This document shows, piece by piece, positions 11,164-22,381 of a stretch of 49,265 bases of DNA. The notes beneath the pieces are model-generated. The model was not told where the DNA came from and did not search any database. It saw only the letters and a list, made by a program, of their open reading frames with translations. The position numbers and the translations under genes are program-made. Location: positions 2,301,387-2,350,651 of the forward strand of contig BFEA01000098.1 of the NCBI GenBank assembly GCA_003427395.1, read 5' to 3'. How positions within the stretch are numbered: the stretch's first letter is position 1; every line of letters begins with the position of its first letter. The DNA comes from Chara braunii (taxonomy: Eukaryota; Streptophyta; Charophyceae; Charales; Characeae).

Positions 11164-11699
11164 CCAAAAAAGAACTTCTTATTTGCCAACAATCGAATAA
11201 AAGACAAATACGTTCTCTCACCATGCCGCCGAGGAAGCATTATCGCGGTTTATGAAAGTAGTTAATCGGAGCTTTTAACGATGTCAACACGCCATTAGCG
11301 GGGAAGAGCATGGTCAATCAACGCGTCTTCCCAGTGCTTTTATGTCGCTACTTTTGCAAATCACGAACGTCGGGTAGCGCCATCAACACCCTTTTTACGA
11401 AGAGGCCCTGTGCCTGAGCGCTTTCGTGCGGGTGGATAGACCATCGTCGGGAAGATTCATATCTAAATCAAGGGGCAGAGCCCCTGACCGGTTACGGTTA
11501 CTGATTTTTTGCGTTGCCTAGATCTTGCCTTCTAACTGATCCCACTTATACTTAGTCGATTGGTATCACCGACCAAAATCGTCAAGGCCCAGGCTGTGGC
11601 GGGTGCATGGTAGTGCACCCTTGCAAGAAACAAGCCAGCGCTCAACATGCTCATCACCCCGTTGCCTCAGCCATCCTAACACCAGGCTTTAGCACATCA

Positions 11700-12010
11700 T
11701 ACTACCGCCCGCGACTGCGTCTCCGCGATCCTTTGTTGCCAAAGCGCCGCTCGCAAGCGATGCGTAGTTGTTATATTTTTAAGCTAACTAAGGACGCAAT
11801 CGCCAGTGTTTTTAATAATATTTAGATTTTTTAAGGATTTCCGTATATATAAAAGGATAACGATTAATGATCTACCAATTGTTTGAATTATCGTTGTGCC
11901 TCCGTCATTCGTTGGAATTATGTGACAACCAACAGGCTCTAATACCCTCACGCACGCGACTATGTCACCGCGATCCCCCGTTGCCTAAGCACTACTTCCG
12001 AAGTGACGCT
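11700..12010 (+). repeat. Diverged direct repeat pair
   Basis: 11708-11765 and 11950-12010 share CGCGACT-TGTC-CCGCGATCC, then GTTGCC, AAGC and a TTGTTG word. Both lie upstream of AT-rich stretches. There is no coding signal. Confidence 0.5.
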
Positions 12011-12572
12011 TTGTTGTTGCTCTTTAAAGCGCAATCGTCAATTATTTGTATTTTATAATGTTTAGCTTTTCTGTTTATGTGTTAATTTATATATTTTTTT
12101 CATCTTTAAGTTATATTTTATTATTTTCTTAATTTTTTATGCTTGTTTTTTATTTATTCTTCGTATATATCATGCAATAATATAAGAGGATAAGGATTGA
12201 AGCTCATTATTTGGTATATCGTTATGCCTCCACAATTTTTTTTTTTTTTTTTTTTTTTTTAATTTTTATATATATCCTAAAGATGATTAATCATTAACTA
12301 TTTTTATTTTTTAATTTTATATTTTATTTTAAAAAAATATATATATATTATACATATCTTTCTATTTTAATTATATGGTTTGTTTTTTTGTTTTTATTCT
12401 TAATTTTATCTTATTGTCTTGAAGTACCCGGTGGGGGCTAACGTCTGTATGCATTGTATGTGTGTTTTTTTGTTTTTCAGTTGGGATGTCTATGAATAGA
12501 GTTCGTTGTTCATCAAGGTGGGGCTTGCTTCCGTGTTTGTCATAATCATAACACCGGAAGCCTGCTATATAG

Positions 12573-13256
12573 GAGGGAGAGTCTTGGCAGAGATGCGGGT
12601 TTTACACGTACTCGTGTACCAATCAGTGTAGGGTAGTGCTGTTGTATGACGACAGTGTATGCTTGCAGGGTACGTTATCATCAGAGGGGAAAGGAGATTG
12701 TGCGGACGTGTGGTGGTTAGTTCAGAGCGGTGTGTGTTTCGCCAGGGGAACAGAGAGCAAGATTGTGCTACTTTTTAGCAATCTTGCAGACGTAAGCAGA
12801 GGGCAAGGGACACCCATAATTGATTACCATGTTGCATATCATGGCGCCGTGAATGGCGACACCATCCTGATTCTGGAGCGAGTGCATCTGCGTGATGCTG
12901 CGGTTGGTGCGGAGCCCTGGGGATCATCACCGGAGGGTCGAAGCCTGACGAGGACATATGATGTAGATTTAAATGGTCGTATGGTTCTTCACGTGGGGGT
13001 TGGTTTTTCCTATCTTCGAGGATCATTAGTTGCTCTTCGTTTCTATCTGCGTCGTTTTGGCGAAGTGATTCCCATAGAGGAGCCAGAGGAAGGCAAGGAT
13101 ATCCTGATTTGCATTCTAAGGGCATTGGTGACTGCACTTGCAGCTGAACATGAAGGTTTTATCGTTCCGACGGCCGGGTGGGGTGTGGCAGTAGAAGATC
13201 CCTTATCGCGCCCGGGGTTGTGGGGGGAGGTAAAGGAGTACGAGGGTTACCAGTAG
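12573..13256 (+). CDS. Hypothetical protein, plus-strand ORF inside the giant element
   Basis: An open frame of 228 codons ending at 13254-13256. No ATG is near its start; the first alternative start is a GTG at 12636, and upstream the frame is open to a TAG at 12570. It may therefore be an exon or a truncated gene. The predicted protein is mixed alpha/beta, acidic (EEPEEGKD), with hydrophobic stretches such as RMVLHVGVGFSYLRGSLVAL. I recognise no family. It runs opposite to the RT and ORF1, so it may be cargo, an antisense gene, or unrelated host sequence. Its GC content is higher than that of its flanks. Confidence 0.4.
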   Translation, partial: EGESWQRCGFYTYSCTNQCRVVLLYDDSVCLQGTLSSEGKGDCADVWWLVQSGVCFARGTESKIVLLFSNLADVSRGQGTPIIDYHVAYHGAVNGDTILILERVHLRDAAVGAEPWGSSPEGRSLTRTYDVDLNGRMVLHVGVGFSYLRGSLVALRFYLRRFGEVIPIEEPEEGKDILICILRALVTALAAEHEGFIVPTAGWGVAVEDPLSRPGLWGEVKEYEGYQ

Positions 13257-16200
13257 GTACTTCAGTAGGGTGTCATGTAGCGCCTTGAGGTCTGTGGTTT
13301 CGTGAATCCTGTGTCGGAACTAATGGAGCGATCTCTTCGTCAATTAGCGTTCGTGTATCGGGCGTTTGAGATATGAACCGGCCTAATAATCGCAAGCATA
13401 TGTTTTCTTAGGTCGATGACTATCCTTACGAGGTGATAGGTTTTGTGTATGCGTATTTTCGTAGTCAGCTTGAGGCGCAACATGCGCGTTGTTAGCGAAA
13501 TTTTTTTTTCGAGGAAGGGATGGTATTCAGACCCTTCGTGGGTGTGGGGTATGTACATAAGGTTGTCCGTTCGCATTGCGAGTGGTAATTTTGTGCTTAC
13601 TTGCCCTTTTCAGGGGTACTGATGCACTGGATCGTTCAGTCCTATCACTTGTTCGGTAGGTGTGTGTAGAAGAGGGAAGGAGTTGTATCAAGATCAACCT
13701 TTATTTGGACGAGCTATAAGGACTTGGATCTTTTTCTAAGACGGGTAGTGGGATATAGTTTTTTACAGGTGTGGTTAAGTCGAAATCATACCTCTGAGTT
13801 TTGCCAGTCTTGTTTTGCGTAGCCCCACCCTTCATGTTTGTATGCTGGGCATTATGACTCGTGTGTACCATTGCTTGAGATATAGAGAAATTTGTGCATT
13901 CTAACATTGTGAATTTTCGGTGTGTACTGGAGGTTATACTTCACTCAAGGCCTAATGTGTTTATCTTTATAGACAAAGGCATATTGCACGTATTAACCCT
14001 TTGAGCAAAAAAATATATATATGAAGTTAATATGAAAAAGCAAGGCCGATCTTCTATCCTAACGAATCTTTTCACTGGCGTTTGTTGCGTCAAGCAGAAA
14101 TTAAGCATATACATATGACAAACCAGCATGTGCGGTTTTATGGGCAAGAATGAGATGACTTATACGTATAGCGGTACATAACTCTTGTAAGATCATGAGT
14201 TATTCAGAAGGGATTGTCCATACATTTTCGTGAAGAAATCTACTCTCGATAAGTATAGGTAGGCCAACCAGCGGGCAGACTTTACGTGCACGTTTCTTTA
14301 CGTGAAAAACGGTTCTTAGAAGAAACACATTACTGAGTGTATTTTCTTACCATACAAGCGGAACATGCAACATGCCGTATCGGAAGAGAATATATGAAGG
14401 ACATCGTGGATTATTTTGGAATTGTTAGGCAAATTATATAGCGTGGTATTATCCCTAGCGAGCCATCTATCTGAGTGCAAGGTGTGCATGGAAGTTTTTA
14501 GTTAGCATGTTAGGAATTTTATCGTACAAAAAAGACATCCGTATGCATGCGTGTTAAGCACTGTGAATGCTGGGTGTGTGTCCGTCGGTGATCGTGTTAG
14601 CCAATTAAGTCGAAAAGTAAGGAGATACGTGTATTAGATATTAAAGATCGCATAATTATACGAATTTAACAGTTTTTGACGAAGAAAGCCTCATACGTGC
14701 CTGTGTACCGGCGATGGGAGAGGAATTCTTTCAGTTTCGACAAAACAGTCATTTTGATTCAAGGATTGTTACATCAGTAGGGCTACGTACGTGTATATTT
14801 AGCTCACAACTTGACCTATAACCTAAAGCACCAACTCTATGTGAGTTATCATAATAATCTTCGTATCGAGGGGATAATTAATTAACACAATCTGCGAAAT
14901 TTATAATTACGTCATTTATGGCGGATTCTGATCGTAGAAGAAAGCGAGTACTATATTTTAGGAACGTGATCATCCGTAAATGCCGACGTCTATACGGAAG
15001 CGAAAAAAAAATCGGCTCCGACAGCAAGGTATTTCGACCGATGATAGTAACAGGAGCGTCAAGTACTCATGGCATAGAGGTGGAGATTGAGAGCGTCTAT
15101 TGCAGTATTAAAACCGATCTAAAATAATCATCATTTCACGCATATCGTTGTCTGTCAATGATAGTAAAGTTGTAGCGCATATTGTACAAGTGGGTAGATG
15201 AGTCTTTTATTCATCATACATATATGTGTATGGTGCGCTTTGTTTTCGATGATCCATTGGTTGTATGATGTGGGGTGACGGTCGGGTGTGGCCTTAACAT
15301 TACAGTTGGGTATGATCTGGTTAAGTTTTTATATTCGGGGGATCGAGGAACCGGGAAGTGGTTTAGGGTATCAAAAGATGGGGAAGCCGTAGGATCTATT
15401 ACGCAGGTTTTAGTTACGTTGTTTTGTTCATGAAATGGAAGGCTTCGTCAGAAAAAATACTGTCAAAGTGATGTTACTTCTTCATGGGGTAAAAAAATAA
15501 AAACGTACAAACTAGAAGATTTCCTTATTATTGGTGTACGAGGCGTAGTCTAGTGAAGTCAACAATCTAAATGGTGGGGTGAGCAATGCACGGGGTCTCG
15601 AAGCGGTCAGCCGATTAGCCGAGTGCTATGAAGCCTGGGATCAGGACGCAAGGCGATTGCAAAAGCATGCCAGAGGAACTGATGAAGAACATGTGAGTGT
15701 GTAAGCGCCTATGTGTATCTTCTTCGAAGTAGGAGCACGTCCATGTATTGGTGGTAGAGCAAATTATTTACTTTATATTAAAAGAGCAGGTACATCTAGT
15801 TTTTACTTGATATTCCGCTATGCAGCAACTATGACTGACAGCCCTTGTAAAGAACCTCTTGTGTATAAGGCTGCCAACGTGGAGGTAGGTTGAGCGGTGG
15901 TTGTGTGTCATATCGACACGCTTGCATACAGTCAGAAAAAAACGACTCCCCGATGCCACGTCCCACTTGCAAGTGCTGTCCCGTCGCACACAGGCCACAC
16001 GTCGAGACCAATCAACATCTTCTTGACTACAAAAGGAAAGACTTTTGCGCCCCCTATCACAGTGTGATGGCTAAAAAGGAGGACATTCCTAGATGACGAT
16101 TACCACATCTTAGCACCTCGTCGCGCTCACCAAAGGACGTTTGATGTGAAACGATCAACCAAGGAGCCCTAGAAATCGAAGCACCCAAACTTAAAATGAA

Positions 16201-16345
16201 AACTAAAATGACAATCCTAGCTGTCAAGTCCCACGTGCAAGCCCTGCCCCTGCCGACCGATGAGGCAAGATCAACCACGCTCGTCCAGTGAAGCATCGTC
16301 ATCCCTGTCTAAGATAGACCAAGTCATAGGACGAGTTAAAACAGG

Positions 16346-16350
<5 letters not shown>

Positions 16351-16419
<69 letters not shown>
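16351..16419 (+). repeat. Poly-A tract
   Basis: About 69 consecutive A, followed by a shorter A run and a G run near 16444-16468. It may be a retroposed tail or slippage. Confidence 0.9.
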
Positions 16420-16422
<3 letters not shown>

Positions 16423-17061
16423 CAAACGAGATTCTCAAAAAATTAAAAAAAAAAAAAAAGGGGGGGGGAAAAACGGGACCATTTAGTAGGTGTGAAAAAA
16501 CGTCGCATCCCAACAGAAGGGAAAGGGGAAACTACTCCAGATTTCATGAGAAAAGGAATTAGTTTTTTTAACTAGTGCAGGTATGAAGGCGCAATGTAGT
16601 AAGAGTGGATTCGAATAGCTCCCGCAGATGTAGAGGCGAACAGCAGTATACAAATTCAAAGAACCATTCGTGTAAGTGCGCGAGCTATTTAATTTAGATA
16701 AATCATGGGCAAGCTTTGTTCGTATGAGTATGTAGGAAAAAAGACGAGAGCATATATTGTTCGATCTTTATAAACCGATTCGCAATCAGAATGTATCTCT
16801 ATTGTGTTGTCACCCTGGTAAGGCAGTAAGTGATATCCTATGCGTACGATGTTCGATCAGGGTTGTAGTGAGACGATGTGCTAGTAAAAAAAACAGAGGG
16901 CTGAGGAATGCGCAGGGCTTATGATGTTGGTGGATGGGGGTTGCGTGTGTAGGGATTTATGTGGGGTTTTAACTGAATAGTTATATGTGTCGTAGGAGGT
17001 ATGTTTGCGGGTATGGTTTTTGGTATGTTATAGATCGAGTGGTATGGTGATGGGAGATATG

Positions 17062-17103
17062 TGGGTGGTGGGGGGTGGGGGGTGGGGGGTGGGGGGTTGG
17101 GGG
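17062..17103 (+). other. G-quadruplex-type tract
   Basis: Runs of 3-6 G separated by single T or TT, at least six runs in 42 bases. This easily satisfies the G4 pattern. A second G-rich stretch lies at 17368-17395. Both are just outside repeat B. Confidence 0.75.
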
Positions 17104-17743
17104 TATGTTCACAAGAATTACATGTGTGTTTCATTCTGATCTTTGTTGGGTGCAGGGAGAGCGCGAGGGAGCAAGCGAGTGGGGATGTATATGCATGTGC
17201 TTGTCATGGTGTGGTTTGCGTCGTGATTAAAGGAACGTACTAGAAGCAACGGTGGGAATGGTTATACGGATCGGCCATAGCGACTATTTATTTCAAGCTT
17301 GAAGTTTGCGTGTATGTAGCAGTGTAGTAATGATTGATGGGGACAACATAATTGCGGATAAGGATAGGGGGAAGGGGGGGTGGGGGGTCAGGGGAGAAGT
17401 TAGTGTAACGTTTCGTCAATCACGGTTAGGAGTTGGATAGTTTAGTTGAGTATGCACTGCTCTGCCAGTAGGGGAGTCGACCCCTACATAGCGTCAGGAT
17501 CAAGGATCCGGGTATGTGTGTGGGGGGGTTTGTGTACGTAACACAGCCATCCCACGTAACGTGGGAAACAGGACAGTACCCAAGAATATCCATTAGTATA
17601 TAGCTTATTTCTAGCTATGGATGACGCACGTTACGCGGACAGTCTAGGTTAGCGGTCATAGTTAACAAAGGAGCAGAGATTAGTATGTTAGTATAGTATG
17701 TTAGGGATTAGGAGAGGGCAAAAAGCCCAACCGTAGGAGGGGT

Positions 17744-17795
17744 GCACGCCCTTAAGCGCGCTTTTCGCCGCCTAGCACCCATAGCAGCTCATCAG
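17744..17795 (-). ncRNA. Hammerhead-like three-way junction in repeat B
   Basis: The second copy of the fold at 236-287. CTGATGA (17795-17789), stem II, GAAA and stem III are all kept, with a changed loop III. It has the same defect: no uridine at the expected cleavage position. Confidence 0.35.
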
Positions 17796-17919
17796 AGGGG
17801 TTAGAATTAGTAGAGGCTCCTGTTAGCGTTCGGGGTAGGGGTTGGGGGATAAGCAAGTAAGGCGTCATAGGTTTCAAGGTGGTACTGGGTTACAGGTTAG
17901 CAGGTTCATACCTGAGCTG

Positions 17920-18330
17920 TCATGGCTGGTGTCGCAAGGGAGTCAACCGCCACCATAGTACGAGGATCATAGTGCAGCGTGGTGTCAGCGGCCTTACGTA
18001 ATAAGCAAATTGCTCAAGACACCGTGGCGTGCCAAACTGCTTCCTTGATCCAGTATCAGTATGTGAGCAGTTCTGCTCAAGTAGGGAAGATGCTGATGCA
18101 AAGGCTTCGCGTGTGGCATGATCCAGCAAGCCAGCGTTGGTGTGGTATGGCGAATGGCACAAAGTATATGTAAGGGAGTAGCGAGTGCCATCTGGAGAAT
18201 GGCCAATTGTAGCTAAGTGCAAGCCATAGGAGTTTCGCGTGGTTGGTAATTTTTCGGGGTATGCTAAAGGGGTAATCATGCGGGTAGCGAGGATCGTAGG
18301 GTGCGTGCGGTATCTGCATTGTTGGTGCAT
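17920..18330 (-). CDS. Unrecognised 136-codon frame inside direct repeat B
   Basis: The counterpart of the frame at 822-412, differing at a few codons near its C terminus. No domain recognised, and it is possibly non-coding. Confidence 0.2.
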   Translation of the reverse strand: MHQQCRYRTHPTILATRMITPLAYPEKLPTTRNSYGLHLATIGHSPDGTRYSLTYTLCHSPYHTNAGLLDHATREAFASASSLLEQNCSHTDTGSRKQFGTPRCLEQFAYYVRPLTPRCTMILVLWWRLTPLRHQP

Positions 18331-19619
18331 AGGGTGGGAGAGNGCAAGTTAGTGCCGAGATCGCAGGGAGCGGGGATGAGCTGGTAGATCAAGAGGGGAG
18401 AATATGCGGTTTGCTAGCGGGGTTGGGGTGGTCGGTATGTGTTATGTGGGCAAATGTAGGTGGGCATAGGCAGGTTGGCTACCTTTTTTTTGTTTTTTGT
18501 CTTGTAGCTTATTGTTGTTTATAGGGGAGACAGGCTATGGTGGTAATGTGCTGCGTTGCTGGTTTATTTTGTAGTGTCGCTTCGAGGTGGTGTGTCTTTT
18601 GTATGCTTTGCCAGGTGTAGTTTGACCTGCGGTGCGAGCGTATAGGACGAGCTCTGCGTGGGGAGAAGAGGAAGCAAGGAGCTTGCTAAGGGTATCTCTG
18701 GAGGAGCTTGGATAGGTGGCGGGTAGCTGTGTAGTGGAAAGCCTTGCCCAGTAGGGGGGATATGGGGTATGCTTGCAGCTGCGCCTTGCGTCGGTGTAGT
18801 TGTTGCTGGGAATTAATCAGGGGTAGTGTGTATGCTGTCTCATAGTGTATTGCAAACGGTCATTATTCCGTCGTAATTGGATGGTGTGCGATTATGTCCG
18901 TACTCGTTTTTCGTCGTATCCACTCTTCCTTCCTCGTGCGCGTGTTTGTATTCTTGTGTGTCANCTGTGTNNTTTNGGGGTGGTGCATTAGTGGTCGAGA
19001 CTCGTGGAAGTTTGCTTTTGTTTTTTGTTTTCTTGTTTTTTTGTTTTATTGCCCGTCTTTCATTCACTTTTTATTTTTTATTTTTGTGTTGTTATTTTTA
19101 ATTCCATGTTTCTATTAAGCAGGAAGTTGGTGACCCATAACTGGTAGGTCTAGTTGTGTGGTACGTATATCAAAGCTTTGTCAAGCTCAAAAGTAGGCGT
19201 GTATTATGTTATCGGTGGGTTAAGACCGGGGCTGTTGGCGATCGTTTGAAGTTTCCTTCGTTTTATTGGCAGGTTAGGTACTTACCTTATTTGAAGTTTT
19301 AATTTTAACTATTATTTTATTTCATTTAGTTTTATTTATTTACTTTATTATTTTTTTATTTTTTTATTTGCTTTTTTTTTTTTTGGATTTATTTTATTTA
19401 TGTTGATTTACTTATTCATTAATTAATTTTTAATATATGTTGCTTTATTTCTTTATTTTATTTTATTTATTTTATTTATATATATTTTATTGTTTATTTT
19501 ATTTTTTAAAAAAATATTATTATTATTATTATACTATTATACTATTATTATTTTTTAATTTTTATTTTCTAAAATTACTTACTTAATTACTTTTAATATT
19601 ATTAAGAAATGAATATGTT

Positions 19620-19632
19620 TTGTGTGTGTGTG

Positions 19633-19687
<55 letters not shown>
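19620..19687 (+). repeat. (TG)n microsatellite
   Basis: TG repeats with a single CA interruption. It marks the end of similarity between the two long direct repeats. Confidence 0.95.
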
Positions 19688-19688
<1 letters not shown>

Positions 19689-19699
19689 AGTGTATGTAT

Positions 19700-22380
19700 G
19701 TGCAACAAACCTGGGGTTGTTGTATTTGCAAATGCTATACAGGGTGCATAGGCTGTTGCAGCACCAGATGCATCCACAGCAGCATCACAGTGACAAGATG
19801 TGACAAATGTTACTTTTGGGGCAGTAGCTTGTAATGCGCAACCTCATGCCCCGACGCGGTTTTCCGTACTTTGAAAGCCGATCAGAGTGAAAAGGGGCAT
19901 GGCCGAGGATTTTTGGCCGTGGGGGGGTTGAGTCATCCGGACGAAACGGGGGACTCCAGTTTCGGCCCGAGGTGACTGGGCAGGGATTTGAGCTGTCGCT
20001 GAAGGCGGATGATGGGAGGACGGCGTTCTACGGCCCGACCGTCATCCTTTTCCGAAAAGAAAGAAAACATAAACGAGAGGAGAGGAGAAGAGAAATGAAG
20101 TCGACGGGGGCCGAGTTCCGTTCCCCGAGGCGCAGGGTTCCTGCAGCCTTGGGGGTGGAGGTCCCGAAAACAAGTTCAGGCTTCATTGTCGGGCTCGTCG
20201 AGTCTGTGCGGATGATGCAGCACAGCCTCGCCCGGGGTCGGCCAGGTCGACGGGACCCAAGTTTGGAAATGGGTGGGGAGCGCACCCGCGTTACGGGAGA
20301 GTTCGGGGAATCGGGCAGCCCCTTCATACCCCAAGACCAACCGTCGCCACGAGCACGAGTCTCCCTGGCGACACCAGTGACAATTAAACCGCGGTTGCCA
20401 GGTGTCGTGTACAGCGGACCAGGGCAGCACCGTGAGGTCGGTGTACGACAAAATTAAAGGCGGGGAAGCAAATCACTCTATCAACACAAACCCACTCCCT
20501 CCTATGTAGCACGCCTGGGTCGGGTTGTAAAGGTTGATTGGCTTAGTGCGCCGCAGCACGCTCCGAACGTCCGCATCGCAGTATATGCCATCGTCGTCTG
20601 CGATCGGGAAGGGCGGAAGCGCGCCGCGATGCTCTGAGGCAAGATCCGAGCTCGGGCCACGACCCGCGCTTCCGTCTGTCGGGACGGACCCAGACTCCAT
20701 GCAAAGATCAACGAATACCGCAGGGGAAGGATGCACCCAGCTCTCTTTTTCCGTCTCTTCTTTGTGTCATCAACCTGAACGTGGTGTCGGGCACCCGTGG
20801 TGGGTATAGAGAGGTCGGCCGCTTCGCGAGGACGTGGTTGACCGATCTCCCCGAAGGCCGAAGGTATCAGCCTCCTCTTGGGGTCCTGACGGTTACTCGA
20901 TAGAGAGAGAGAAAGAGAGACGGTGAGAGAAGGTAGGCACGTATCGCACACCCACTCGCACGATTAATCAAAAAGGAAGGGAGACGGGAAGGACCGACGC
21001 ATTCATGCCCATATGCAAGCAACCGACACTCAATACTCCTTCTCATCAAGCACAGAGGCGCATACACACACGCATACCCATAGGCCCCTCAGTGAAACAT
21101 TCAACATCCACAAATTGTCATAGCCGACATGCATAACAGATTACCCAACCTTTGGGGTCATGCACACATCACACGGGGACAAAGCAGCAATGGAGAAAAA
21201 ACTTCGTCTTCAAAATACAGAATTCTCTCAACTGGCCGCTCCGGGCCCAGTCCCTAATCCGTCAAAACCACCGACAACCATAGCCACAAGGCCCTGCCGC
21301 TATCGGCGTATGATCTCCACCACCGCTCACTCCCTCCGGCTGCCTTACCCCAAGTCTACTGCTAACTTCGCCGCCAGCCGTCATTCCGCCCACCACGGGG
21401 CACGTCGAGCCTTTTCGGCGCCACGGGCTCGTGCATAGCTTGCGCATCTTGCAGTCGAGATCAAAGAGAGTGAGAGGAAGTGATTGCGAGATTTTATAGC
21501 GAGGAAGGAGGCGAAGAGGTTGCGCAGAGCGCGGGGTGTAGATGGTCAGGACAGCAGAAGGGCAGACGTTCCAGAAGGGTCGAAGGAGGCAAATCGAATG
21601 TTCTGCGTGACTGGGGTGGTCGTCCAAGAGGGGTGCGGTTCCCGCGGCCACCACATTGCCCCGACCATCCCAATCAAACAGCCAATCATTCACAGGGAAA
21701 GGAGGAGGGGATCAGACTTCACTTAGAGGGAAGACGAAGAGACATGTAGGAGGGAGATGCCCAACAAGAAGGGAAGATGGTGCAAGGATGCAGGGCGGGG
21801 GAACAAGTTTACGCGACGCAACAAAAATTCAAGAATCGCCGCGCGTCAAAAATTTCAAAATTCCTACTTCCGCTAAGTCCCGACCGTTTCTTGAATTTCT
21901 TAGCACGACCGCTAACTAGCCACGCAAGACCCGGATTACATTTTTTACTCCGCCCTTCTTAAACAAAAGAAAAAGGAAAGAAAAACGAAAATGAAGCACC
22001 ATTTTTCCCCATTATCTTGAATCCGTACTTTGGGGTTCTATGTGGGATTCTCCCTTAGGGTTACGGGAAATCACCGAGTACGGATCCTCGCTTATCACAT
22101 CTGTGATGCGCAGGGGGTTCCGAAAAAAATAGCAGTCTCCTGACTGTCGTATGAGCCTGTATCATCCTTATAAATTCCTAATTACCTTGATGATCCGGGC
22201 GGCGACTTCATCATCAGCTGGCCCAGTTCATCACCTAGTTTACTTTGATGCCTCCTGCATCGCTAGGAATCTCCCCTCCTATTATACATCTCATCGGGGG
22301 GCCTCTTCATCGTCAGCTGGCCCGATTTATTATTATTATTTTTTTTAATACACAATGCATTTTGCTGCTTGACCTTTGTA
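19700..22380. other. GC-rich stretch without a recognised gene
   Basis: Composition changes sharply from AT-rich to GC-rich. Several short frames exist (for example plus 19972-20457, minus 20951-20502, minus 21693-21262), but none carries a recognisable domain and they overlap on both strands. 22191-22225 and 22297-22331 share CTTCATC-TCAGCTGGCCC. ATCCGTACT near 22020 pairs with AGTACGGAT near 22085 as a 9-bp inverted repeat. It may be a promoter or UTR of an unrecognised gene. Confidence 0.4.
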
Positions 22381-22381
22381 A

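Larger units (their letters stand above)
8998..12570. other. Gene-free spacer with microsatellites, an assembly gap and small duplications
   Basis: Contents in order: a TA array (9081-9133); a 48-49-bp tandem duplication (9403-9450 and 9452-9500); pyrimidine tracts (10455-11160) around a 35-base gap; two diverged direct-repeat pairs; poly-T (12237-12260); and AT-rich DNA. No gene recognised. Confidence 0.6.
13257..17524. other. Gene-free spacer
   Basis: No recognisable gene. A 69-codon frame at 14918-15127 (plus) is basic at its N terminus but unrecognised. A poly-A run lies at 16351-16419 and a G-rich tract at 17062-17103. Confidence 0.5.
17525..19640 (-). repeat. Direct repeat copy B (putative pseudo-LTR)
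   Basis: The same sequence as 1-2135 in the same orientation. It has a few small indels (for example near 17648 and 17694), a handful of substitutions, and unresolved bases at 18343 and 18964-18976. Similarity ends in a longer TG microsatellite (19620-19687). It lies upstream of ORF1 and the RT on the minus strand, so it would be the 5' repeat of the element. Confidence 0.8.
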
